Source: Dactylorhiza incarnata (lineage: Eukaryota > Streptophyta > Magnoliopsida > Asparagales > Orchidaceae). From it: a DNA stretch of 64,000 bases. A model generated the notes under the pieces. That model did no database searches. It was not told the DNA's origin and saw nothing but the letters and a program-made list of their open reading frames with translations. The position numbers and the translations under genes are program-made. Below are positions 1-10,961 of the stretch, piece by piece (position 1 is the stretch's first letter; each line of letters starts with the position of its first letter). Location: contig JAWHQI010000005.1 in NCBI GenBank assembly GCA_033032865.1, positions 9,076,001 through 9,140,000 on the forward strand, given 5' to 3'.

Positions 1-2868
1 CACTCTTTTCATTAGTTAACTCTCCCGGAAGATATAATTTAAGGCGGTGGTCGTTTACTTTGAAGGTACCTTTTTCCGGGTGGGAAATTAAAATTGTCCC
101 ATAGGACCAAACCTCTTTAACAATAAAGGGTCCGGACCATCGGGATTTTAGTTTTCCCGGAAAAAGGCGAAGGCGGGAATTATAAAGGAGGACGAGATCG
201 CCCGGCGAAAAAGTTTTTGGAAATTTTATATGCTTATCGTGATAAAACTTCGTTCGCTCCTTATATAATTTATTGCTCTCATACGCATTCGCTCGCCACT
301 CATCTAATTCGTTCATTTGGAATTTTCTTTGTTCTCCCGCTAGAGTGGAATCGAGGTTTAAAAATTTAAGCGTCCAAAATGCGCGGTGTTCTAATTCGAC
401 CAGAAGGTGGCAAGCCTTGCCATAAACCATTCGATACGGTGTACAACCGATAGCGGTCTTGTACGCCGTTCGATAGGCCCATAGCGCGTCATCGAGCTTT
501 ATTGCCCAATCCTTCCGATTAATAGAAACTGTTTTTTCTAAAATCCGTTTTAATTCTCGATTAACAACTTCGACTTGGTCGCTCGTTTGTGGGTGATATG
601 TGGTGGATAATTTGTGAGTGACACCATATTTCGCTAAATTTTTTGTAAATTGAGTATTGCAAAAATGGGTGCCCCGATCACTCACAATAGCGCACGGCGT
701 GCCAAATCGAGAAAATAATTTTTTTAAGAAATTATCGACGACTCGCGCATCGTTGGTGGGGAGAGCTTGCGCTTCCGCCCACCTTGATACGTAGTCGACC
801 GCCACTAGAATATATTTATTTGAAAAAGATGGAGGGAGAGGACCAACAAAATCGATACCCCAAAGGTCGAAAATTTCGCATTCTAAGAAAATGTTTTGGC
901 GCATCTCATCCCGGCGAGAGATGTTCCCCGACCGCTGGCAGCTGTCGCAGGTACTCATAAGGGTGTGAGCATCTTTGAAGAGCGTGGGCCAATAAAAGCC
1001 CGCCTCCAGCGCCTTCCTCGCGATTCGGTTCGAATGATAATGACCATCGGTGGGTCCCTCATGACAATGACATAAAATTTTAAGGCCTTCCTTACTTGAA
1101 ACATATCTTCTCACAACCTGGTCTGCGCATACACGGAATAAAAAGGGGTCCTCCCAAAAGTAATTTCTTAAATCAGAAAAGAATTTCTTCTTTTGCTGAC
1201 TCGAGAATTCTTTTGGCAGGACCCGGGCTACTAAATAGTTAGCCAGATCTGCAAACCAGGGGGTAGACGATGAATTAATATTTTCGAGAGCAAGGAGGCA
1301 CTCTTCGAGAAATTTATCATTAATGTCAGGTTCTATTAATACGTCTGAGGCGGGGTTTTCTAAACGGGAGAGATGATCGGCCGCCAAGTTTTCGGCTCCC
1401 CTTTTGTCCCGGATCTCTAAGTCAAACTCCTGCAAGAGGAGGATCCATCGTAAAAGACGAGGCTTGGCGTCCGATTTGCTTAAAAGATATCTAAGTGCGG
1501 AGTGATCCATGAAGACGATGACTTTCGAGAGGGTGATATACGACCTAAACTTATCGAAGGCGAAAATGATTGCTAGAAGTTCCTTCTCGGTCGTGGTGTA
1601 ATTTGCTTGTGCCGACGTGAGTGTTTTGCTCGCATAATAGATTGGGTGAAAATATTTACTCACCCGTTGGCCTAAAATGGCACCAACCGCAATATCACTC
1701 GCGTCGCACATGATTTCAAAAGGGAGCGACCAATCTGGGGCGACTAGAATCGGGGAGTTTATAAGTTTCTCTTTGATAAGTTGAAAAGCTAAATGACATT
1801 CATCGATAAAAAGAAAAGATGAATCTTTCTCGAGAAGATGGGTTAACGGCTTTGTAATTTTTGAAAAAATTTGTATAAAGCGCCGATAGAACCCCGCGTG
1901 GCCTAGGAAACTCCTAATAGCTTTTACGTTTGTGGGAGGGGGGAGTTTTTCAATTACTTCAATCTTGGCCCTATCGACCTCGATCCCCTTGCCCAAAATT
2001 TTATGGCCAAGGACTAGTCCTTCCTTGACCATAAAATGGCATTTTTCCCAATTAAGCGCTAAATTTGTTTCCTCACATCGCTGCAACACGCGCTCGAGAT
2101 TTTTTAAACAGTTTTCAAATGAACTCCCGTACATGGAAAAATCGTCCATAAATACTTCCATCACCTCCTCCACTAACTCGTCAAAAATTGCCAGCATACA
2201 TCTTTGGAATGTAGCTGGCGCGTTACAAAGACCGAATGGCATCCTTCGATAAGCGAAGGTGTCAAAGGGACAAGTGAAAGTGGTTTTCTCTTGGTCGTCG
2301 GGCGAAATCGTAATTTGGAAGTATCCCGACAAACCATCTAGAAAACAGTAGTAGGAGTGACCCGAAAGGCGTTCTAAAATTTGGTCGATAAATGGTAGAG
2401 GGAAGTGATCCTTACGGGTGGCATCATTTAATTTCCGATAGTCGATGCACATCCGCCAACCCGTAACAGTACGGGTTGGGATCAATTCGTTATTTTCGTT
2501 CGCAACTACCGTGACACCACCTTTCTTTGGCACGACTTGTACTGGGCTAACCCAAGTACTGTCCGATATCGGGTAGATGATTCCCGCGTCCAGAAGTTTT
2601 ATAACTTTGGTCTTAATGACTTCTTTCATGTTAGGGTTTAGCCGTCGTTGAGGCTGGACTGAATTTCGGGAATTGTCTTCGAGAAATATTTTATGAGTGC
2701 AGAAAGATGGGTTTATAACCTTAATGCCCGATAATTGCCACGCAATTGCGTGGCGGTGCTTTCTTAAGACTATAGTCAACTCAGAAATTTCTGAGTTGCT
2801 AAGATCAGATGAAATGATGACGGGTAGCTTAGACTCTTTTTCCAAAAACAAGTATTTAAGGTGAGGGG
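1..2868 (-). CDS. pol: Athila pol: reverse transcriptase, RNase H and integrase (partial)
   Basis: Encodes the enzymes that copy the element RNA into DNA and insert it. Visible on the minus strand are reverse transcriptase with the FMDD catalytic box at 2141-2152; RNase H starting with MCDASD near 1695-1720; an integrase HHCC zinc-binding region near 930-1090; and integrase core residues D (GIDFVGP, near 838-865), D (SDRGTHF, near 668-690) and E (VEVVNREL, near 548-579). The frame looks open by eye down to the window edge, where it is cut off. It is not in the frame of the upstream protease: an apparent one-base loss in a short G run at 2865-2869 (plus strand) shifts the reading frame, so this copy should not make a continuous Gag-Pol. 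No separate start codon is proposed. Confidence 0.85.
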
Positions 2869-5292
2869 GAGTTGTTTCAACTCCAATACGGGTGGTTCTT
2901 CATAAGAAGTCATGATTTTTAATTTTTCTAAAAATAATGGTTCGGGTGGTGTGGGGTGAGAAACTTCTTCTTCATCACAAAAGAGCTCTACGGGCTCGGA
3001 ATCACTACTCGCCGATGAAACTAACTCGAGGGATGAATCGAACTCACAACACTCTTCTAAGTAAAAACATGAATCGTCATTTTCTAGCGTGTTCCGCATT
3101 GAGGAATTTATGCCGAAAGTAACTTCATCGTCTCCAACCCGTAGGAGGAGCTTTCCGTTACTTACGTCGATAATAGCGCGGGAGGTGGCAAGGAAGGGGC
3201 GGCCGAGTATGAGGGGTACTTCGGCATCCTCTTCGATGTCAAGAATGACAAAATCCACCGGGAAGATGAATTTGTCAACCTTGACGAGCACGTCCTCCAC
3301 TATTCCTATCGGATATTTTAAAGAATGATCCGCTAATTGGATACTCATTCGAGTGGGCCTTGGATTTCCTAGACCTAGCTTTTTGAACAAAGAAAACGGC
3401 ATAAGGTTGATGCTTGCTCCAAGATCTGCTAAGGCGTGTTTTACTAACGAATTGCCAAATAGACATGGGATGGAAAACCGTCCCGGGTCCTTTGCTTTTT
3501 TCGGCAATTTGTTGAGTACAACTGCGGAGCACTCTGCGTTTAAAGAAATATGCGAAATATCTTCTAACTTTTTCTTATTGGAGAGCAACTTCTTAAGATA
3601 TTTCACATATTTAGGCATTTTTGAGATAGCCTCGCAGAAAGGTACATTAATATGGATTTGTTTTAAAACATCTAAAAACTTTTTATAATTTTTTTCGGCG
3701 CTTTCATTTTTAAATTTCGATGGATACGGAATATTAGAAGTAGGAGCGCGCGGATTTAAAATAGAAGTGTGCGGAGCTATCGTAGCGGGCAAATTCGAAG
3801 ATGAATTAAAAGTAGGAGGAGAGGAAATTACCTTGGGTTCGTCCTGTTTTTGAACCACCTCCTTCCCGCTTCGGAGTATAATCGCGTGCGCGCTCTCCTT
3901 TGGATTTTGCTCGGTGTTCCCCGGTAGTGTTCCTTGTTGACGCTCAGAAATCATCTTTGCGAGTTGGCCCACTTGATTCTCTAAATTTTTGATCGATCCG
4001 GTAAGGTTCCGGATGTTCGTTTCATTTGTAGCAACATATTTTGCAAAAACCTCTTCAATCGGAGAGAGTTTTTGCTGTTGCGGTGGAAAACCGGGTGGAT
4101 TATAATTTTGAGAAATCAAATTTGGAGGCGGAGTTAAGTTAAGAAGTTGATTAGGGGGAGGTTGATTTAAATTCATAGGACGCTGAGCATTTCCTTGGTT
4201 GCTCCATGAGAAATTCGGATGATTCCTATAACCCGCATTGTAGGTGTTATTATACGGGGCGGTGTTCGGGTTATAGGAAGGCCGAGGTGGATTTCCCATG
4301 TAGTCAACATGTTCTTCAATTAAAACGTTATTAGCCCAAGGAGGAGTGGCGGAGGAAGCAGACATCTTCGCCACTTGCTTTGTTAAGCGCTCAACTTGTA
4401 AAGCCAAATTTGTGTTTGCGTCTATTTCAAAAATTTCGGCCGGCTTATTAGGCCGCGCTCGGGGCATGTTCCATTGATACGCATTTGTGGCCATCTCTTC
4501 GAAAAGCTCTTGAGCGGCGATCGGGGTTTTGTTATTTAATGTCCCCCCTGCGGCCGCATCAATCATTTGCCTCGTTTGGAGATTTAAGCCATTATAAAAT
4601 ATTTGCACTTGTTGCCAAGTGGCAAGTGCGTGGTGAGGGCATCGGCGCAAAAGCTCCTTGAAGCGCTCCCATGTGTCATAGAGAGTCTCCGAGTTGATTT
4701 GCATGAACGATGCAATATCCGTGCGCAATTTAGCGGTCTTTGAAGGCGGGAAATATTTATTGAGAAATTTTTCCGCCATTTCGGCCCATGTAGTGATGGA
4801 TCCCCTTGGTAGGGAGCCCAGCCACTGCTTGGCCTTAGACCGCAAAGAAAAAGGAAAAAGACGTAGTCGAATGACGTCATCAGTGACGCCATTGATCTTA
4901 AAAGTGTCGCAAATTTCAAGAAAGTAAGAGATATGTGAATTTGGATCCTCGTCCGGTTGACCATCAAAGGTCACCGATTGTTGCACCATTTGTATGATGC
5001 TGGACTTGATCTCAAAATTATTGTTCGCCACCGTGGGGCGAACAATACTCGATTGTGTGCCTTCCAAATTCGACCGCGCATAATAGGACATGGTCCGTTG
5101 TGCGTCCTCATTAGGATTTGGCTCGTTAAGATTAGGAGGATTAAGATTATGATCCATATTTGCTGTGTTAGTGTCCCCGATCGACTCTTCGGATTCTACT
5201 TGATTTTCCTGATCACGAGAACGGCGGTGTCTCAAGAGGGTTCGCTCGATCTCCGGATCAAAAGGAAGAATCGACGTGCTACCTCGGGTCAT
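2776..5292 (-). CDS. gag: Athila gag and aspartic protease, 838-residue frame
   Basis: Starts at an ATG at 5292 ([18 protein letters not shown]). Residues ~110-270 form the plant retrotransposon Gag core (ending of the [11 protein letters not shown] and YNGL type), which builds the virus-like particle in the cytoplasm. Residues ~320-420 are rich in Asn, Pro and Gln. I see no CCHC zinc knuckle, as is usual for this lineage. The protease lies at residues ~600-740 with the active-site motif DLGAS at 3412-3426 and ILGRPF further on. The last ~33 residues are off-frame: they follow the frameshift near 2865 and end at a stop at 2776, where the RT lead-in would otherwise continue. The gag-protease part itself is intact. 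Confidence 0.9.
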   Translation of the reverse strand: MTRGSTSILPFDPEIERTLLRHRRSRDQENQVESEESIGDTNTANMDHNLNPPNLNEPNPNEDAQRTMSYYARSNLEGTQSSIVRPTVANNNFEIKSSIIQMVQQSVTFDGQPDEDPNSHISYFLEICDTFKINGVTDDVIRLRLFPFSLRSKAKQWLGSLPRGSITTWAEMAEKFLNKYFPPSKTAKLRTDIASFMQINSETLYDTWERFKELLRRCPHHALATWQQVQIFYNGLNLQTRQMIDAAAGGTLNNKTPIAAQELFEEMATNAYQWNMPRARPNKPAEIFEIDANTNLALQVERLTKQVAKMSASSATPPWANNVLIEEHVDYMGNPPRPSYNPNTAPYNNTYNAGYRNHPNFSWSNQGNAQRPMNLNQPPPNQLLNLTPPPNLISQNYNPPGFPPQQQKLSPIEEVFAKYVATNETNIRNLTGSIKNLENQVGQLAKMISERQQGTLPGNTEQNPKESAHAIILRSGKEVVQKQDEPKVISSPPTFNSSSNLPATIAPHTSILNPRAPTSNIPYPSKFKNESAEKNYKKFLDVLKQIHINVPFCEAISKMPKYVKYLKKLLSNKKKLEDISHISLNAECSAVVLNKLPKKAKDPGRFSIPCLFGNSLVKHALADLGASINLMPFSLFKKLGLGNPRPTRMSIQLADHSLKYPIGIVEDVLVKVDKFIFPVDFVILDIEEDAEVPLILGRPFLATSRAIIDVSNGKLLLRVGDDEVTFGINSSMRNTLENDDSCFYLEECCEFDSSLELVSSASSDSEPVELFCDEEEVSHPTPPEPLFLEKLKIMTSYEEPPVLELKQLPLTLNTCFWKKSLSYPSSFHLILATQKFLS

Positions 5293-5700
5293 ACACTAAA
5301 AAGAGAAGAAAGGAAGAAGAAAAACTAAATTTTTTTTTCTTTTTGAAATTTAGAAAAAGCAAAATAAAATAAAAAGAAATTAACATTGCAAAAAAAAGAT
5401 ATAACTAAGGAGAGAAAGATTGACATTGCATGAAAAGGAAGAAATTACTTAAGGAGAAAGAGAACATGAAAGAGAAAACTAATTTTATTGAAAATCAAAG
5501 AACTATTACAAGCCTTAATTTAAGAGTGCAAGGCTAAGGAAAATAAAGATTACAAACTTGAGAAAACTAGTGCATGAAAATTACATTAAAACATTGCATG
5601 AATTTGACAGGGAAGAGAACATGAAAGCCTTAAGAAACCTGAACATCAACTTGAAAAACTCACTCTCAGCTCTAACATCACCTCCCCATCTCCAAATTTC
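5293..5700 (-). other. Athila 5' untranslated leader and inner part of 5' LTR
   Basis: A/T- and purine-rich non-coding sequence between the gag start and the putative transcription start. The inner LTR border and the PBS must lie here, but I could not recognise a clear tRNA-complementary sequence, so the border is left open. Confidence 0.5.
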
Positions 5701-5729
5701 TGAACCCTGGACTCAAGGAGAGCCTCTGA

Positions 5730-5737
5730 ATTTATAG
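5730..5737 (-). promoter_or_regulatory. Putative TATA box of the Athila LTR
   Basis: The minus strand reads CCTATAAATTC here. It lies about 440 bp upstream of the gag ATG and immediately downstream of the dyad array, as expected for an LTR core promoter. Inferred from position and sequence only. Confidence 0.55.
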
Positions 5738-5751
5738 GAAAAAATTTCAGA

Positions 5752-6212
5752 TTACACGCCCTCGGTCATGGGCGTGACCAAGGGCGTGACTGCACTATTC
5801 ACATCGGATCCGACAGCGGCGTGGGCTTTCTGGATGGCACGGCGAAAAGTGACATGTTACAGGCGTGACATGTCGGGTCACGGCCGTGACTTTGGACGGT
5901 TGCATTAAATGCGGCGTGGGCTGGAATTCGGCGCGGCGGCAGAGCAGGGATCACGCTGGAAAGTCACGGCCGTGACATGTGGGTCACGGGCGTGACTTAG
6001 GTTGACTTCTCGACAGCATCTCCACGTCTCGACGGCGGCTCCACGTGGAAGATTCTAAGTTTACACGCCCTTGGTCACGGGCGTGACATTGGGTCACGGG
6101 CGTGACCTGGGGCGTGACTTGGTGTGGGCTAGCTCAGACAGCGCGACATCATTCTGGACTGATCTTTAGGTTACACGCCATTGGTCACGGGCGTGACCGA
6201 GGGCGTGACATG
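5752..6212. promoter_or_regulatory. Array of GTCACG-CGTGAC dyads in Athila U3
   Basis: At least seven 14-bp dyads of the form GTCACGGGCGTGAC or GTCACGGCCGTGAC (the latter a perfect palindrome), with further half sites GGGCGTGAC between them. They are concentrated in ~460 bp just upstream of the TATA box and absent from the rest of the element. The likely role is dimeric transcription-factor binding or DNA secondary structure; this is inference. Confidence 0.7.
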
Positions 6213-6839
6213 CCATTTTTCCCGATTTGTCCCAAAATTCTACAAATATTGAAATTAAGCTAAGTTAGAATCAAAATTACAAAAAGAACTACATATAACC
6301 TAAAATTGACATAAAAAGGAAAATTCATATTAAATATATACAAAATTTTCTATTAAAAAGTTATAAAAATACTACTTATCAATTACCATTTGACTCGGCA
6401 GACCTGTGCCGGTATTCTATTGAACACCGAACCATGCCATACCTAGTGACCGACTAATTCTGATAAAGTTATCTCTCAATCACAACTTGAACTTCCTGCT
6501 AAGTCATTCTTAACCTTCTCTAATAGGCCCTTGTCAAAATTTTGAATTGATTGTTTTACTAAGCACACCCCGTCTTCACTTCCATTGACTGCCTTTGGTG
6601 ATTAATCCTCCAACCTAATTAGGCATATGCAAATTTAGGGTTTAGGGTCTCTTAGAGTTAATAACTCTAGGGGTGGTGACCATAAGGGAGGGGTCTGAAT
6701 CTATGTTTTCAGTTTCTACTGTTCGCAGACCAAGGTGGGATTGAACTAGGTTTGACTCTTAAGACGGAACCCCTGGCCCTATCATGTCCTAATGAGTTTC
6801 AAGTTCTTACCATAGGTTCACAATGAGTAATGATCCAAA

Positions 6840-8470
6840 AACTTCAAACCCTAAGTTTCACATTTTTCCAGGGAATATTTAATCATGATTTCTATTTAAA
6901 GTGAATGGGGTGCAAGTAGTGATTTGCACATCAAGTATCAACTAGAGATCTCTATAAATCCTGATAAACTCAACATAACATAATAATGGTCTAAAAACTT
7001 TGAACCCTAAGTTTCACATTTTCTAGGGATTATTTAACCATAATTTTTATTTAACATGAATGGGGTGCAAATAAGGATTTACACAACAAGTATCATCTAC
7101 AGATCTCTATAAATTTTGATAAATTCACAATAGCATAATATTGGTCTAAAAACCTCAAACCCTAAGTTTCACATTTTTCCAGGGATTATTTAACCATAAT
7201 TTCTATTTAATATGAATGGGGTGCAAATTAGGATTTACACAACAAGTATCATCTACAGATCTCTATAAATTTGGATAAATTCACAATGGCATAATATTGG
7301 TCTAAAAACCTCAAACCCTAAGTTTCACATTTTTTCCAGGGATTATTTAACCATGATTTTTATTTAACATGGATGGGGTGCAAATAAGGATTTACACAAC
7401 AAGTATCATCTACAGATCTCTATAAATTTTGATAAATTCACAATAGCATAATATTGGTCTAAAAACCTAAAACCCTAAGTTTCACATTTTTCCAAGGATT
7501 ATTTAACCATGATTTCTATTTAACATGAGCGGGGTGCAAATAAGGATTTACACAACAAGTATCATCTATAGATCTCTATAAATTCTAATAATTTCACAAT
7601 AGCATAATATTGGTTTAAAAACCTCAAACCTTAAGTTTCACATTTTTCCAGGGATTATTTAACCATGATTTCTATTTAATATGAGTGGGGTGCAAATAAG
7701 GATTTACACAACAAGTATCATCTACAGATCTCTATAAATTCTGATAAATTCACAATAGCATAATATTGGTCTAAAAACCTCAAACCCTAAGTTTCACATT
7801 TTTCCATGGATTATTTAACCATAATTTATATTTAACATGAATGGGTGCAAATAAGGATTTACACAACAAGTATCATCTACAGATCTCTATAAATTCTGAT
7901 AAATTCACAATGACATAATATTGGTCTAAAAACCTCAAACCCCAAGTTTCATATTTTTTCCAGGGATTATTTAACCATGATTTCTATTTAACATGGATGG
8001 GGTGCAAATAAGGATTTACACAACAAGTATCATCTACAGATCTCTATAATTTTTGATAAATTCACAATAGCATAATATTGGTCTCAAAACCTAAACCCTA
8101 AGTTTCACATTTTTCTAGGGAATATTTGACCATGATTTCTATTTAACATGAGCGGGGTGCAAATAAGGATTTACACAATAAGTATCATCTACATATCTCT
8201 ATAAATTCTGATAAATTCACAATAGCATAATATTGGTCTAAAAACCTCAAACCCTAAGTTTCATATTTTTCCCGGGATTATTTAACCATGATTTCTATTT
8301 AATATGGATGGGGTGCAAAGAAGGATTTACACAACAAGTATCATCTATAGATCTCTATAAATTCTGATAAATTCACAATGGCATAATATTGGTCTAAAAA
8401 CCTCAAAGCCTAAGTTTCACATTTTTTCCAGGGATTATTTGACCATGATTTCTATTTAATCAAATAAATT
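6840..8470. repeat. 156-bp tandem repeat array in LARD LTR1 (11 units)
   Basis: The anchor AAGTTTCA recurs at 6853, 7009, 7164, 7320, 7477, 7633, 7789, 7944, 8100, 8256 and 8412, a mean spacing of 155.9 bp. Units carry the same blocks in the same order (ATTATTTAACCATGATTTC, GGATTTACACAACAAGTATC, AGATCTCTATAAATTCTG). The first and last units are more diverged. LTR2 and LTR3 have ten units each. Confidence 0.95.
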
Positions 8471-10373
8471 ATCCATGGATGGCATTTGAAAACTTGTAAA
8501 GGAACTAACCTAAATCTTCATCTAGACCACATGAGATCACTTCTACTGATGTGTCTCATAATAATATTACACTTTCCAGAGATTCAACATTCTCTATATA
8601 TAAAATTTCTCAACAATTACACAAATTGCACATGAAGGTCATTTCATAATTTGTAAACGAGCTACCCTAGCTTTTCATCTAAAACACATGAGATTGTTTC
8701 TAAGTATACTTAATGTCATAAGAAGGCTATGCCTAGATGGTGAGACTTTTCCTAATTGTTTTAACCTCATAAATTTCATTAGTTTACAAGTGTGACAAAT
8801 TAAATTAATTTGATAAACCTAAGGTATCTTGCTCCAAAGGCCTCCAAAACACAAGGGTTTGGATTGCTATGTCACCCCACTTGCATGGCCAAGGTTTTAG
8901 TGACATGCAAGGTGATTTTTACCCTCAATCCCATCTAAAACTTCATTAAACCAAAAATGGCTATTATCACCCCAATTTCCCTTTTAAGTGGAGACATGCA
9001 ATTGGAATTTACCCTACATGTTGAGATCCATTTGGTCTCAAATTTTGACCAAAGACTAATATTGGCTAATTGGGCATGACACCCAAATTTGAGGTCAGTT
9101 GGAGTTGTATACATCCAAAAATGTCACTTATTTGATTTTACATATTTTAGATAAAACCTTAGAAAAATCATCACCTAAAAATATGATTTTTGGGTGCAAG
9201 CTAAATATATGTCACATGCATGTATGGCCAAAATCTCAAGTCCATTTGACTTATATTTTAAAATATTTACACCAAATAATTTCGGGTTTCAATTTTAACC
9301 AGCCTCACAAAAATGAGAGATGTTTTTCCTACAGTGATCCAAATGGTCTGATTCAACTTCCAAATGAAAGTAGACCTCCAGATCTATAATTCCTATCTTT
9401 GGACATTTTTCAAAATATGGCCTCTAAGGGCCTCAAATTTTGCTTCCAAAATCGGGTAAATAATGTGACAGATTGTATAAAACATGTATTAAATATATAC
9501 TGGTCTGTGATTAGCGCAGCCCGCCAGACCTAATGGCCAAGGGGTCGTCTTTCCCAATGAGCCAATGACTCAGATTCGCCACGACTGGGCGGTTTTGCGG
9601 GCGATTTTCCGGCCAACTGTGGTCGTCTCCGGCCAAACGCCCAAGCCACCACCTTCACTCGATATAGGGCTTCCGTTTGGCGGTGGTCGTTTGGTCGGAG
9701 GTGGCCAGAGGTGCTCTGGGGTTGTTTGCATTTTTCGGCCAGGAACAATAAAAATCCAAAGTGGTGGATCACCACTTTCTTGATAATTTTTAATAAGGAA
9801 GGATTAGAGAGCTAGCACGGGAGGAGGGGGAGAGGAAAGTTGCCTTGATTTGGCTACAGGTTGAAGGAAGCTCGTGTTTGCCATGGCCGAAAATTTTGTT
9901 GATCTCCCATGGTGTTCTCCCCTTCTAGTGCCCGGTTCCTGTAATTCCCATGGGTTTTCTCTTCCTCTCTACTCACTGAAGGTATTTGAGCCTTCAATTT
10001 GGGGTGGGGGAGCTTTAATCCAAGTCTGACATTGCATGGGGTTCGGCCAAGGTGGCACCTCCCATGGCAGTCAATGGAATTGCATGTACAGCTTAGGGAA
10101 AAGATTGGGAACTGATCGAGGAGCTCAGAAGGGTGCTTGGGAAGGGGGATTGAGTGTCATTTGTCACTCAAACCCATTTTCCTCTTCCCATGTCCCCTCT
10201 TTGTCTTTACCCCCAAATAATTCAACCCAATTTTATGAATTTCTGAATTCTTAGGGTTCAAAAATTTCATGGGCCCATTTTTTTGTTTGGGCCTTGACAT
10301 TGGGCTATACCCAATTGATTTGGACTTTCGGCTAACTTGACCCAAGGTGAATAATTTAGGGTTCAATGGGTTA

Positions 10374-10419
10374 GGGTTGACCCTAGGTCAACCCAACCAA
10401 TGTGGCTGACCCACATTGG
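10374..10419. promoter_or_regulatory. Pair of 9-bp-arm dyads in LARD U3
   Basis: GGGTTGACC-cta-GGTCAACCC at 10374-10394 is followed by CCAATGTGG-5nt-CCACATTGG at 10397-10419. Both are conserved in LTR2 (near 19635-19682) and LTR3 (near 27895-27942), where the first has arms of at least 8 bp. The first contains TTGACC, a W-box core, on both strands. A function in transcription is inferred. Confidence 0.6.
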
Positions 10420-10900
10420 TGTCATTGGGTTTATGGACACCAGTTATGGTGAAATGTGACTAGGTTAGGCCAACTTGAGCTCAATTGAGCCATTTGGGCC
10501 AAATTGGCTAAGTGGGCCCAATGGTAATTTTGGCCTAGTTTATGGTCTTGGCTTGGCTCTTTGGGTCATTAGTGACCTATTGAATTCTCTAAACTATTAG
10601 GGATGCTAGGGTGGGGTCAATTTGAACTTTAATTATCTAGTTGGTCCAATAGGGGGTGATTTGACCAAATTACGGTCTATGTTGACTCTGGTCAAATTGC
10701 ACTTCTGACTGACCCCAATGGACCCATGGTGACCCAAGGAACTCTCTAAGGGGTTTAAGAAGAGTTGACGGGTCCAACTTGTCATTTTGAAGCTTAAATA
10801 TCAAGCTTTAAAATTTGGACTCATAATTAACTATTTGCACGCCAAGGTGATTTTTACCTATTCACCCTGGTTCTATGGCCATTTTGGTCTCATAGAGCAA

Positions 10901-10921
10901 TGTCATGACCGTGTCATGACA
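10901..10921. promoter_or_regulatory. LTR-terminal dyad TGTCATGAC-cgt-GTCATGACA, LTR1
   Basis: A perfect 9-bp inverted repeat 40 bp inside the LTR end. The same dyad is at 28423-28443 in LTR3 and, with longer arms, at the matching place in the Tekay-like LTRs (37659-37689, 52802-52828, 62304-62330). Its position and its conservation across families suggest a cis-acting function. Confidence 0.75.
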
Positions 10922-10961
10922 AAATGCATCTTAGGGCTCTAGTTGTTTTGAGGATGTTACA

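Larger units (their letters stand above)
1..6381 (-). mobile_element. Athila-type Ty3/Gypsy retrotransposon, 5' part
   Basis: A minus-strand element whose gag, protease, reverse transcriptase, RNase H and integrase follow each other from high to low coordinates. The 3' end of pol, any env-like frame and the 3' LTR lie beyond base 1. The outer end of the 5' LTR is at 6381: the minus strand begins TGATAAGTAGT, and the following bases match an uninterrupted LARD LTR sequence at 15828 and about 24056. The five bases ATTAC at 6382-6386 are the likely target-site duplication; the partner lies outside the window. The family assignment rests on the Gag core, the DLGAS protease motif and the FMDD reverse-transcriptase box, all typical of plant Athila elements. 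Confidence 0.9.
5701..6381 (-). repeat. Athila 5' LTR, U3 and core promoter
   Basis: Non-coding and bounded on the outside by TGATAAGTAGT (minus strand, 6381 downward). It holds a TATA box near 5730-5737 and, directly upstream of it, an array of GTCACG..CGTGAC dyads. No other LTR copy of this element is in the window, so the inner limit is approximate. Confidence 0.7.
6382..10961 (-). repeat. LARD LTR1 (3' LTR, left part missing)
   Basis: Aligns by eye with LTR2 from ~15828 and LTR3 from ~24056. It ends GGATGTTACA at 10961. It contains the 156-bp repeat array, then single-copy LTR sequence with dyads at 10374-10419 and the terminal dyad at 10901-10921. No coding potential is seen; reading frames here are short and lack motifs. 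Confidence 0.8.

Noticed and set aside
1932..2252. 106-codon plus-strand frame
   Set aside because: Antisense to the Athila reverse transcriptase, overlapping the catalytic FMDD box.
6840..8470. Regularly spaced repeats considered as a CRISPR array
   Set aside because: The unit is a 156-bp contiguous tandem repeat without unique spacers, in a plant retrotransposon.
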